Shown: positions 7,538 to 14,745, counted from the stretch's first letter. The stretch: DNA of 42,462 bases from an uncultured bacterium (GCA_937949995.1 CALFEO010000024.1:1-42462); one strand, 5' to 3'. Numbers and translations are program-made. The notes: a model not told the origin generated them from the letters alone.

Positions 7538-7779
7538 TCAAGCTGAAAATACCCAAGTCGTAGCTGACGCAAAATCACATTAAAATTCAAGATTCAATTT
7601 CCGTTGGAGAGCGGAAAAACAACTTCAAGCTACTAGCTACTAGCTACTAGCCACTAGCCACTAGATGGAGGCAGCTTGATGGTTGGAATACCGCTCTCGA
7701 ATGAAGGCGGATTTTTTATAACCATAAATAACTTAATTTACAGCTAGCAGCTAGAGGCTAGTAGCTTGAAGCTAATACT
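7538..7779 (+). promoter_or_regulatory. Long structured leader of the island operon
   Basis: About 240 nt between the expected transcription start and the first small ORF. Left-arm repeats CTTCAAGCTACTAGC (from about 7621) can pair with GCTAGTAGCTTGAAG (ending about 7773). Inside this, GAGAGCGG (about 7606-7613) is complementary to CCGCTCTC (about 7693-7700), giving two mutually constraining long-range stems. The arms are made of the CTAGCTACTAG word family, so the element may have been built from repeats. I recognise no known riboswitch. Confidence 0.5.
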
Positions 7780-7893
7780 ATGTCTATTAATTTAACCAAC
7801 CCCACATTTGGATTCGCTCCGATGTTGTTCCATGTACCGGTTAACAATTTAATGCCCGATTATATCAAGGCTCCGAATTTCTTAACCGCCTAA
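7780..7893 (+). CDS. 37-aa small ORF at the head of the island
   Basis: ATG ORF encoding 37 residues, beginning MSINLTNPTFGFAP and ending APNFLTA. It has no recognisable domain and no Shine-Dalgarno. It sits directly after the structured leader, and its stop codon forms the start of TAAGGAGG, the ribosome-site-like word that opens the next structured gap. It could be a leader peptide that couples translation to the downstream hairpins, or a small protein in its own right. Function unknown. Confidence 0.45.
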   Translation: MSINLTNPTFGFAPMLFHVPVNNLMPDYIKAPNFLTA

Positions 7894-8039
7894 GGAGGAA
7901 AACCTCTCACGCAAGTGGGAGGCTCGAATGAACCTTTAAGCATGTGCTTGAAGGCTCTAAGAGTACGGCGCGAGATGAGCATTGTGTTTATCCGCGTCAG
8001 TTTCACAATTAAAGGGGCAAAAGCCCCAAGGAGAGCAGG
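7894..8039 (+). other. Structured intergenic element A
   Basis: After TAAGGAGG (7891-7898) comes hairpin CCTCTCAC-gcaa-GTGGGAGG (7903-7922). A second hairpin, CCTTTAAGCA-tg-TGCTTGAAGG (7933-7954), is closed by CTCG/CGAG (7923-7926 and 7971-7974). A 22-codon ORF (7975-8043) overlaps the next start codon as ATGA. A GGGGC-aaaa-GCCCC hairpin (8014-8027) precedes the real ribosome site AAGGAGAG (8028-8035) of the DHH gene. Confidence 0.6.
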
Positions 8040-9059
8040 ATGATCAAGTTCGAAATTTCCGCCACCCCCGTTGTTTGTTCCAGGTTTTTTTCCGATGCGG
8101 ATCGAGATGCTGTCTTGGCCGCGATCCCCGCGGAGATGCGATGCGTACTCTTCGTCGACACTCCCTCCACGCCCGATTTGGCCGAGACGGTCAAGGCGTT
8201 GGTGGAGCGCGGCGTGGAAGTCCACGTACGTGACCACCACCGAGGTGAAGGACGGACGCCCGAAGCGGCCGAGGCCGTGGAAGCGTTGCTGGGCGAGCGC
8301 GCCCGCATCGTCAACCGCGCCGACGCGCCTGGATGCGCATCGCTCGTCGAGCTCGGCGAGTTCGCTGGTGAAGGGACGGTCATTGTGGCCGACCCGGATC
8401 TGGACGGACTTGTCGCCGCCATGAAGGCGGCCGGAGTGACGTACCCCGGACTGGAGGAGGATGCTGACGTCTTCGACGTTCGCCCCCGCCAGTCTGCGGA
8501 GACGCTCACCCCGTTGGGGTGGACGGTGGTGCGTGCTTTGAGCACGCTCCCGCCCTTCAACCCCCAGCGACCGGAAGTCGCCGAGAATGCCAAGGCGGAG
8601 CTCTTCGGAGCTTTCGTCAAGGCCGCCTCCGGCGATGCCGAGGCACGCCAAGGTCTCGAAAGTCGCGTTGCGACCTACGAGGCAGGTGTGGCCATGGCGA
8701 GCAAGCTCGCCCAGGGGATCACCTCCCCCTGCGCGCAGGTTTCCTTCGTGGATACCTGCGGTGCTCCGAGGCACGACTTGAACACCCTCACCCAAGCCAT
8801 GGAGGCGACTGGGTGCAAGGTGACGGTCGTGCGTAAGGATAACGGGCCGATTGCGGCCGCGCATGGCGGAGTACAGGTCTCGCTCGCTGTCGTCAAGCGG
8901 TACCAGGAGGAGATCGATCTCCGTAACCTGGTGCCTGCCGGCAGTGAGTCCTCGCCGAAGGCGGGGATCATCTCCAACACATCGTTTCTCCTCCATGTGA
9001 GCGAGAAGATGTGGGAAGAGGTGATTCTCCCAGCCCTTCAACTTCGTCTCGGCGAGTAA
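8040..9059 (+). CDS. DHH-type phosphoesterase-like protein
   Basis: A 339-aa protein with hallmarks of the DHH/DHHA1 superfamily, which hydrolyses phosphodiester bonds in oligonucleotides or cyclic dinucleotides using Mn2+. Visible are a strand ending in D40 (VLFVDT), the DHH signature RDHH at 64-67, and a DHHA1-like C-terminal part with HGGVQVSLA at 275-283. The motif-I-like ADPDLDGLVAA lies at 117-127, after the DHH motif instead of before it. That is an unusual order. The N-terminal SDADRD (18-23) could be an alternative first motif. The ribosome site AAGGAGAG fits ATG 8040. The base composition is much more GC-rich than the flanking chromosome, with codons to match. The substrate is unknown; RNA oligonucleotides are a guess from the neighbouring helicase. 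Confidence 0.7.
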   Translation: MIKFEISATPVVCSRFFSDADRDAVLAAIPAEMRCVLFVDTPSTPDLAETVKALVERGVEVHVRDHHRGEGRTPEAAEAVEALLGERARIVNRADAPGCASLVELGEFAGEGTVIVADPDLDGLVAAMKAAGVTYPGLEEDADVFDVRPRQSAETLTPLGWTVVRALSTLPPFNPQRPEVAENAKAELFGAFVKAASGDAEARQGLESRVATYEAGVAMASKLAQGITSPCAQVSFVDTCGAPRHDLNTLTQAMEATGCKVTVVRKDNGPIAAAHGGVQVSLAVVKRYQEEIDLRNLVPAGSESSPKAGIISNTSFLLHVSEKMWEEVILPALQLRLGE

Positions 9060-9244
9060 TCGCTGATAGGGCAAGCACGCCCTACAAACTTTAACTCGGA
9101 ATCGCAGTGCTTTGCGATTCCTTTCTGAATTGAGTTTATGACTCACCCAAACGGGGAGGGGTTGTAGAGTGAATTCAGGGAAAAAAAGGCACGGATAAAC
9201 ACAAGGTTTATCCCTACGAAAAAAGAAAAAAAAAAGGAATAAAA
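9060..9244 (+). other. Structured intergenic element B
   Basis: Contains AGGGC-aagcac-GCCCT (about 9068-9083) and hairpin GGAATCGCA-gtgct-TGCGATTCC (9099-9121). These are followed by the long-range stem CTGAATT (9125-9131) with AATTCAG (9172-9178), and then GGATAAAC-acaag-GTTTATCC (9193-9213). The A-rich tract and AAGGAAT before ATG 9245 act as the ribosome site. The order of a strong hairpin followed by a CTGAAT stem matches elements C and F. Confidence 0.6.
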
Positions 9245-9970
9245 ATGAAAAATGTGAAAAGTCTCGTGAACGCCGCTGCTTCCCGTCTCGCTACCCTCGG
9301 CTCCTGGCCGGCGTATATCGATGCCGAGAAGAGCCTAACGTCACGGGTTCCGGAGGGCGACATGAAGGCTCCCGGGTTTGACGCGGGTATTGCTTGCGCG
9401 TTGGATATGATTCCGCGCGATAAGCAGAGACTGTCCGCAGTCCTCCATGCCGCTTACACGGAGCAGGCTGTGGAGCAGGTGCGCCGTGAGGTGGAGCTTG
9501 CCGACGCAGAGTTCGCCCAGAGCGAGACGTGCTGGTGGCTTGCCGCCTGCAGTGTCTGCGACGAGGGCGGGATTGACGTCGAATTGTTCGACGCACAGAT
9601 TGTGCGGTTCGGCAATTTGTCGTTGGATGCCGTCGCCCGCGTCAAGGCGGCCCGCGCGGAATACGCCAAGATGAGCCAACTGTTTGGCTTGATCGACGGC
9701 GTGCCCGTGGCCAAGGCCGATGGAGGCATGCAAGGTGCCTACATCGCAGGGCATGACTGGGCGATTCAACCCGCGCCCCAGTATGGCCTGTTTTTCATCG
9801 GAACCTTCCGTGAGAGCCTCGGACTCGAAGAGTTCGAGTGGTCTGCGAAGGTGGACGACCAAGGTCGTCCGATGAGCGGGCCGGTGCACGGGTCGCGTCA
9901 GTTCGTCAAGGCTTCGTCCTTCGACGAGCTGGCGCGGGTGGTTGCCAAGGTGCGAGAGCGCCTCGGGTAA
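9245..9970 (+). CDS. Unknown GC-rich island protein, 241 aa
   Basis: I do not recognise this family. The protein is soluble-looking and mostly helical in its first 160 residues. It has a Trp/Cys cluster CWWLAACSVCDEGG near 99-112 and a more mixed alpha/beta C-terminal part (YGLFFIGTF near 188-196). No signal peptide or membrane helix is seen. Its GC-rich codon use matches the preceding DHH gene and differs from the chromosome, so the two probably arrived or evolved together. It ends with TAA at 9968-9970, which is the first base of a 54-nt element repeated at 14373. Confidence 0.75.
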   Translation: MKNVKSLVNAAASRLATLGSWPAYIDAEKSLTSRVPEGDMKAPGFDAGIACALDMIPRDKQRLSAVLHAAYTEQAVEQVRREVELADAEFAQSETCWWLAACSVCDEGGIDVELFDAQIVRFGNLSLDAVARVKAARAEYAKMSQLFGLIDGVPVAKADGGMQGAYIAGHDWAIQPAPQYGLFFIGTFRESLGLEEFEWSAKVDDQGRPMSGPVHGSRQFVKASSFDELARVVAKVRERLG

Positions 9971-10021
9971 TCTCCCAATCCCGCCTTTGGCGGGATGTCC
10001 CTCTTTGACAAGAGGGCTGTG
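9968..10021 (+). repeat. 54-nt direct repeat, copy 1 (double hairpin)
   Basis: Begins with the stop codon of the 241-aa gene. It contains hairpins CCCGCC-ttt-GGCGGG (9980-9994) and CCCTCTT-tgac-AAGAGGG (9999-10016). It matches 14373-14426 at 53 of 54 positions by eye. Confidence 0.9.
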
Positions 10022-10186
10022 CCAAGGAGGTCTAAGAGGAGTTGCGTTTCTTGTAACTTCTCTTCTGAATCAACTTAGTTACTCAATTCTCCTTAATCTC
10101 TCTTACAAAACAGAGAGGTAAGAGTAGCTGAGTTAATTCAGAAAACAAAAAACAAAAAAAACGGGTTAAGCCCGTGAGGAGGGATT
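10022..10186 (+). other. Structured intergenic element C
   Basis: CCAAGGAGG (10023-10030) is followed by hairpin AGAGGAGTTGC/GTAACTTCTCT (10035-10063, two G-U pairs). A roughly 20-bp long-range stem follows: 10065-10084 pairs with 10122-10141 (start CTGAATCAACT, end AGTTAATTCAG). Inside it is a small hairpin CTCTCT/AGAGAG. Finally ACGGG-ttaag-CCCGT precedes GAGGAGG and the GTG start of the helicase. Confidence 0.65.
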
Positions 10187-12181
10187 GTGGAAAATTCGAA
10201 AAATTTCCCGATTGCCGAATACCGTGAACAGATCTTGGCGGCCGTTCGTACGAATTCGGCCGTGATTATCACCGCGGAAACCGGCGCCGGCAAGTCAACG
10301 CAGGTTCCGCAGTATTTGCTGGACGATGGCTATGCCATCGTCGTGACCGAGCCTCGTCGTTTGGCGGCACGAACCGTGGCCATGCGTGTAGCTCAAGAGC
10401 GTGGCGAAAACCTTGGCGAAGTCGTCGGGTTTCGTACCGCTTATGAGCGTCAGGATAGCGATAAGACGCGCTGTCTGTTTTGTACGGATGGCTTGGCGTT
10501 GGTGCGTGAGCTGATGGGCCACGGCCAACATACGATTTTGGTTTTGGACGAAGTCCATGAGTGGAACATCAACATTGAGGTTCTGCTCGCTTGGGCCAAG
10601 CGCCAAATTCAGGCGGGAGCCAACTTTAAGGTCGTCGTAATGAGCGCGACTTTGGAATCGGAACAAATGTCCGCGTATTTTGACGGTGCTCCGGTGATTG
10701 AGGTTCCGGGCCGGTTGTATCCGGTTACCGAACGTCGTGCCGGATATGATGTCATCGGGGATGTCGAATCCTTGATTCGTGAAGGTCGTAATGTTTTGGT
10801 GTTTCAGCCCGGAAAGGCCGAGATTGCCAAGACCACCAGTGATCTCACTGCGATTGAGGGTTTGAACGCCGAAATCCTCCCGCTTCATGGCGAGTTGGAT
10901 CCGGCGGAGCAAAACAAGTGTTTTGCTCACTACCATCGTCCCAAGGTCGTAGTTGCCACCAATGTGGCACAGACCTCCATCACCATCGATGATATTGATG
11001 CGGTGGTGGATACGGGCTTGGAACGGCGTGTAGAGCTGTTTGATGGCGTGGAGGGCTTGTATCTTAAGCCCATTTCCCTCGCTGATGCCGAACAGCGTAA
11101 AGGCCGTGCCGGGCGTACAAAGCCCGGCGTGTACATTGACCATTGTCCTGAAGCCATGCGGCCCAAGTTTCCTGTCGCGGAAATTTTGCGGTCGCGGCTC
11201 GATCAGACCGTGCTTCGTCTTGCTGAAGCGGGCATCGACGCGGAAGCGCTGGAGTTTTTTCATCAGCCGGAACGCGAAGAGATCCATGAGGCAAGGCGAG
11301 CGCTTAAGGCGTTGGGCTGTTTAAACGCGGACGGCAAAGTTACGCGTATCGGACGCCTTGTGGCCAAGCTTCCCGTGAGCGTGCAGTACGCGCGCATGAT
11401 TGTGGAAGCGGAGCGTCTTGGAGTGGTGGATGATGTCATCGACGTTGCCGCCATTCTGGAGCAGGGCGAGATTACGGCTCGCAAGATTAAGAAGCCTGAC
11501 GGGCGCGAAGTGGACGCGGTCACGATTTGGCGTTCCAAGTTTTGTCCGGAAGAAAAGACTTCCGATGTCATGGCGCAATTGGCCGTGTTTCAAGGGGCTC
11601 GAGGTATGAATAATGAAGAGCTTCGTGAATCCGGGATTTTCGTGAAGGTCTATCGTCAGGCCCAGCAAAAGCGTAAGCATCTGGGTGAATCATTGCGCAA
11701 TAAGGTGCGCTTTGGTTCGACCGGCAATCGCGAAGATATCTTGCGTGCAATCTGCGCCGGAATGGTGGATCACCTGTTTCAAAACAAGGGATATGGTGAG
11801 TATCAGAACGGCGGAAAGGGTCTGCGCAAATTGAATCGCGAGACTGTGATCTACAGTCGGCCGGATTGGCTGGTTGGCTTGCCCTGGGACTTGGAAATCA
11901 AGACCCGTCGCGGCGGGAAGATGACCTTGAATCTGATCAGGATGGCCACCAAGGTGGATCCCATCTGGTTGGTCGAGGTAGCGCCACAGCTTTCGCGAGT
12001 CGAGTCCGGTTTCGCCCCGCAATACAATCCTGAAAAGGATTGCTGTACTTCGGTAACTCGCGTGTTCTTTAATGATCAATTGGTCAAAGAAGAGCGCGTT
12101 GATGATCCGAAGCATCAGGATGCGGCGAGACTCTTTCGTGAGTGGTTGGCCGGGCAAATGCTGGCCGCTCTTCCATACTGA
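10187..12181 (+). CDS. DEAH-box ATP-dependent helicase, HrpA/HrpB-like
   Basis: Superfamily 2 DEAH/RHA helicase that unwinds RNA (or RNA-protein complexes) with NTP hydrolysis. Motif I is ETGAGKST (31-38), motif Ia TEPRRLAA (54-61), motif II DEVH (121-124), motif III SAT (153-155), motif V ATNVAQTSITI (257-267) and motif VI QRKGRAGR (303-310), followed by a ratchet-like HA2 region. At 664 aa it is shorter than HrpA or HrpB and lacks their long C-terminal domains. The GTG start at 10187 has GAGGAGG upstream. Box II reads DEVH rather than DEAH. It belongs to the island by strand, spacing and composition. Its pairing with a DHH phosphoesterase suggests RNA turnover or processing, which is inference. 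Confidence 0.93.
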   Translation: MENSKNFPIAEYREQILAAVRTNSAVIITAETGAGKSTQVPQYLLDDGYAIVVTEPRRLAARTVAMRVAQERGENLGEVVGFRTAYERQDSDKTRCLFCTDGLALVRELMGHGQHTILVLDEVHEWNINIEVLLAWAKRQIQAGANFKVVVMSATLESEQMSAYFDGAPVIEVPGRLYPVTERRAGYDVIGDVESLIREGRNVLVFQPGKAEIAKTTSDLTAIEGLNAEILPLHGELDPAEQNKCFAHYHRPKVVVATNVAQTSITIDDIDAVVDTGLERRVELFDGVEGLYLKPISLADAEQRKGRAGRTKPGVYIDHCPEAMRPKFPVAEILRSRLDQTVLRLAEAGIDAEALEFFHQPEREEIHEARRALKALGCLNADGKVTRIGRLVAKLPVSVQYARMIVEAERLGVVDDVIDVAAILEQGEITARKIKKPDGREVDAVTIWRSKFCPEEKTSDVMAQLAVFQGARGMNNEELRESGIFVKVYRQAQQKRKHLGESLRNKVRFGSTGNREDILRAICAGMVDHLFQNKGYGEYQNGGKGLRKLNRETVIYSRPDWLVGLPWDLEIKTRRGGKMTLNLIRMATKVDPIWLVEVAPQLSRVESGFAPQYNPEKDCCTSVTRVFFNDQLVKEERVDDPKHQDAARLFREWLAGQMLAALPY

Positions 12182-12350
12182 ACTTTTAAAAGGAGGTGAA
12201 CTTGGGAAGTATCATGTGATACTTCCCGCTTCAATTGGCTTCAGTCATTTGAAAAATGATGAAGCTTGAGAAGTAAAATAAAAACAATGCGCTCAAAAGA
12301 TTCTTTTGAAAAGGGTCAATCGAGCGAATAGGGAAAAAAGGAGACTCGTA
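12182..12350 (+). other. Structured intergenic element D
   Basis: Carries a near-perfect anti-16S complement, AAAAGGAGGTGAA (12188-12200), which is followed by a hairpin and no usable start codon. The hairpin is a perfect 24-bp palindrome, GGGAAGTATCA-tg (12204-12227). Next comes a stem between TTCAGTCATT and AATGATGAA, and a wider GCGCTC/GAGCG closure (about 12290-12327). The real ribosome site AAAAGGAG lies before ATG 12351. Confidence 0.65.
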
Positions 12351-13496
12351 ATGAGTTCGCTCAAAGAGATTTTGGATGCAAATCGAGAGCTGATTAAGAG
12401 GGCTCAAGACTTGAATCAGAGAGCCGGAAGGAGCGTGTTCACGATTCCGACGCGAGATGACATTGAAGCGTTGCTTGATGCTTGTTTGCATGGAGCACGT
12501 TCAATGCAAGAAATCGTGAACGTTGAGTGCTTGCGCCTGCCGGAGTTGGATGCGGAGAAAGTCGCGGAAGTACTGCGAAATTTTCCGGATACCATTCAGG
12601 TTAATGGTCATGAATGGCGTATCGAGTATCGAAGCGGTTATGAACCGCGCATTCGGCTTGATCGCACTCAACTTGATGCAGGGGATTGGCGGCATCTGCC
12701 GGATGATCCGATTGCTCTTGCCGACGGAAAGGTTCTTGAGATAGTGTTGGACTATGGCTATTGGGATACCCATTGCCATATCCAGCCGTCGGTTCTCAAG
12801 GAGCTGGCCCGGCAAAAAGCCAATATGGTTCAGTGGGATTTGTGGTGCGAGAAGCCCGAGATTCCACTGCCTGATCCGACGAAACAGACCATGTTTCCGG
12901 AAATCAGTACTACGGAATACGGGCGCTGCGTTTTGACGGCTGAGCCTCTTGTAGCTTACGGTACTCCTGTCTTGAACAGGAAACGTTGGTACCAGAGCGA
13001 TCCGTTGTTCGCAGCACAATGGTTTCGTACACGGCAAGAGGCGGTTGCCATGCGCCGTGATGCTATCGTGGAATTCGAGAAGCTGGTAAAGCAATACCGG
13101 CCATTGCAGGAAAAGGCAACAGTTTTGGCCAAAACGAGATTGTTGCAAAATCGCCTGCAGGAACTTCTTGATGAATTCGGAACAGATTCAAGGCTCTCGG
13201 GCGACTTGAAGGATCGCCTCCGCAAGCGAGCCAAAGCCATGTTGGGTACCGATGAGGCAACGAATCAAAGATTCTGCGAAGCAGCAGAGAAGTTGATCAA
13301 GGACATCGAAACGGCATTGGCATCCGCTCCCGAATCCGAGAGCGTGAAAACTCCGGTCGAGGTGAAGAGGGTCGTCGATGAGACGAAATCCATCACACCT
13401 TTGCAGAAACCGGAAGACAAGTCGCCATCAAGCAAGGTCAAGCCCGCGAAAGCGGATTTGTCCAAATTGTTTGGCGGAAACGCCAAGGTGAGATAA
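12351..13496 (+). CDS. Unknown island protein, 381 aa
   Basis: Not recognised. The start is set at ATG 12351 (MSSLKEILDANREL), 8-12 nt after AAAAGGAG. The frame is open to 12306 but that part crosses the structured gap. The N-terminal 90 residues are helical. A middle region (about 85-210) is rich in Trp, Asp and aromatic strands (LEIVLDYGYWDTHCHI). A coiled-coil-like helix follows at about 235-310, and the tail is Ser/Lys/Pro-rich and low-complexity, ending SKLFGGNAKVR. Its place directly after the helicase suggests a helicase partner or a detached C-terminal module, but no similarity to the HrpA C-terminus could be shown by eye. Confidence 0.75.
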   Translation: MSSLKEILDANRELIKRAQDLNQRAGRSVFTIPTRDDIEALLDACLHGARSMQEIVNVECLRLPELDAEKVAEVLRNFPDTIQVNGHEWRIEYRSGYEPRIRLDRTQLDAGDWRHLPDDPIALADGKVLEIVLDYGYWDTHCHIQPSVLKELARQKANMVQWDLWCEKPEIPLPDPTKQTMFPEISTTEYGRCVLTAEPLVAYGTPVLNRKRWYQSDPLFAAQWFRTRQEAVAMRRDAIVEFEKLVKQYRPLQEKATVLAKTRLLQNRLQELLDEFGTDSRLSGDLKDRLRKRAKAMLGTDEATNQRFCEAAEKLIKDIETALASAPESESVKTPVEVKRVVDETKSITPLQKPEDKSPSSKVKPAKADLSKLFGGNAKVR

Positions 13497-13603
13497 ACAG
13501 TTCTTTAGAAAGGAGGTTTTAGAGGAGTTGCAAAACTTGCGACTCCTCTTTTGAATCAAGTCCCTGAAAGGTTCGGGGCTTTGAAAAAAGAAAGGTTAAA
13601 AAA
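13497..13603 (+). other. Structured intergenic element E
   Basis: AAAGGAGGT (13510-13518) is followed by hairpin AGAGGAGTTGC with GCGACTCCTCT, almost the same left arm as in element C. Then TTGAATCAAGTCCC pairs with GGGGCTTTGAA. The ribosome site of the next gene (AGAAAGG) follows. The conserved left arm with a changed right arm that still pairs is what selection for RNA structure would produce. Confidence 0.65.
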
Positions 13604-13984
13604 ATGGATGATTTGCATGAGAAGACCTTGGAGCAACTGTGCCAGTTGCTGGAAAACCTTCAACGGTCCCACGATTCTTACGAAGAAGTGTTCCGGTCGG
13701 GGATCGATCCGTGCCGAGAAAGCGCGGAAGAGGTTCGTCGGGAATACGCTTCGCGTATCTCCGCGGTGGAGGCGGAGATTAGCGTACGCAAGAATAGCAA
13801 GCGTGCGTTTTACAAGAAGACTTTGCAGAGGACAGTGGACGCTTTGACGGAGTTCAAGGTGTCCACGAGCCGGGAAATGCAAGGGAAGATTTCCGACGAT
13901 CAGTTGAATAAGAGGTTGTCATACATGAACAACCTGATCCATGATCTATTGTCCATGAAAGAAGATTTTGATGGACAAAAATGA
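13604..13984 (+). CDS. Small helical island protein, 126 aa
   Basis: Unknown, highly charged and almost entirely alpha-helical (heptad-like LEQLCQLLENLQ, then long Glu/Arg/Lys-rich helices). It is probably a coiled-coil or helical-bundle protein. No signal peptide. It starts at ATG 13604 (MDDLHEKTLEQL) after a weak AGAAAGG site. The end overlaps the next gene by 14 nt, so the two are probably translationally coupled and may act as a pair. Confidence 0.7.
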   Translation: MDDLHEKTLEQLCQLLENLQRSHDSYEEVFRSGIDPCRESAEEVRREYASRISAVEAEISVRKNSKRAFYKKTLQRTVDALTEFKVSTSREMQGKISDDQLNKRLSYMNNLIHDLLSMKEDFDGQK

Positions 13985-14375
13985 GTGGCGTGATTTGAGG
14001 CATACTTACAAAGGCTTGCTCAAATCATTTCAGCACACTCACGAGCAAGAGCTTGCGGAAATAAAAGAAGCCCTTGCCGTGCTCAAAAAGCACGCAGAGC
14101 TGATTCGTGAGCTGGAGCGCCTAGAGGAACGCGCGAACGCCGAGGTTCCCGAGGATCACGTGCGCTGTCAGGCGGTGCATCACGGGCGTTTGATTTGTGA
14201 TGAGATTGCGCCTCGTTCGGCACTGCCTCAAGGTTGGGTTGTAAGCTTGGTTGGTGATTTGTGTTACTGCCAAAAACACACGGATCATGCCAACTTGGTA
14301 AACGAGCCCACGACCGACTCCTCTTTGATCCTTCATCGACCGGAAACGGTTGAAGATGTGACGAGGAGGAGATAA
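13971..14375 (+). CDS. Small island protein with Cys/His cluster, 134 aa
   Basis: Unknown. The N-terminal 60 residues form a charged helix (HEQELAEIKEALAVLKKH). The C-terminal half has C66, C76, C98, C100 and H103 (including CYCQKH), which may bind zinc. I take the ATG at 13971, inside the end of the previous gene; a TTG one codon earlier is less likely. It is the last gene of the island, and its TAA begins the second copy of the 54-nt double-hairpin repeat, just as the 241-aa gene ends with copy 1. Confidence 0.7.
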   Translation: MDKNEWRDLRHTYKGLLKSFQHTHEQELAEIKEALAVLKKHAELIRELERLEERANAEVPEDHVRCQAVHHGRLICDEIAPRSALPQGWVVSLVGDLCYCQKHTDHANLVNEPTTDSSLILHRPETVEDVTRRR

Positions 14376-14426
14376 TCTCCCAATCCCGCCCTTGGCGGGA
14401 TGTCCCTCTTTGACAAGAGGGCTGTG
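14373..14426 (+). repeat. 54-nt direct repeat, copy 2 (double hairpin)
   Basis: Same sequence as 9968-10021 with one T/C difference in the CCCGCC-loop. It again begins with the stop codon of a gene. The two copies bracket the helicase and its three downstream genes. Confidence 0.9.
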
Positions 14427-14560
14427 GCTTGGTTCTTTAGCTTTCAGAAGCGGTGGTAATCTTGCTGTCGCTTCTGAATTGAATCGGTTATCCGACTTTC
14501 TCCTCTTGGCTTCACTTGTGGAGCCAAGATGTCGGGTTACCGATTCAATCACAAATGATG
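14427..14560 (+). other. Structured intergenic element F
   Basis: Hairpin TCAGAAGCG/CGCTTCTGA (14444-14477) is followed by a long stem pairing 14479-14496 with 14531-14548 (start TTGAATCGG, end CCGATTCAA). Inside it is CTTGGCT/AGCCAAG. This is the same two-stem plan as elements B and C, here at the end of the operon with no gene following on the same strand for about 390 nt. Confidence 0.6.
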
Positions 14561-14640
14561 AATTAAGATAAAAGTTAGTCAGGATTAAAGTTCATCAAGA
14601 GTAAGCTTGATTTTCCAGATTAATGAATTTTGGTTATTGC

Positions 14641-14668
14641 AAAAAAATCCCATAGAAGGGATTTTTTT
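14641..14668 (-). terminator. Terminator of the tRNA-Glu gene
   Basis: AAAAATCCC and GGGATTTTTTT pair with a short loop. It is T-rich on both strands, so it can also stop transcripts from the island. It lies directly downstream of the tRNA on the minus strand. Confidence 0.8.
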
Positions 14669-14670
14669 GT

Positions 14671-14745
14671 TGGTAGCCCGTAGGGGAATCGAACCCCTGC
14701 TTTCAGGATGAAAACCTGATGTCCTAACCACTAGACGAACGGGCC
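14671..14745 (-). tRNA. tRNA-Glu (UUC)
   Basis: Read on the minus strand it folds as a tRNA. The acceptor is GGCCCGT with ACGGGCT (one G-U pair), the T arm contains GGTTCGATTCC, and the anticodon stem TCAGG/CCTGA encloses the loop TTTTCAT with anticodon TTC. A73 and CCA are encoded in the DNA. The D arm has the usual AGTGGTTAGGAC pattern. Confidence 0.95.

Noticed and set aside
7538..7779. Known riboswitch in the island leader
   Set aside because: I could not match conserved cores of TPP, SAM, cobalamin, purine, preQ1 or similar classes; the stems are formed by repeat words.
7890..9146. 418-codon open frame on the minus strand opposite the DHH gene
   Set aside because: It is a shadow in GC-rich DNA. 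The + strand has DHH motifs, a ribosome site and fitting neighbours, while the minus frame gives a Arg/Gly/His-rich sequence without domains.
10295..11287. 330-codon minus-strand frame inside the helicase gene
   Set aside because: The + strand carries all helicase motifs. The antisense frame has no recognisable protein features.
7503..14560. Prophage or integrative plasmid
   Set aside because: The region is GC-richer and lies next to a tRNA, but no integrase, capsid, terminase, replication or att-like repeat of the tRNA end is visible.
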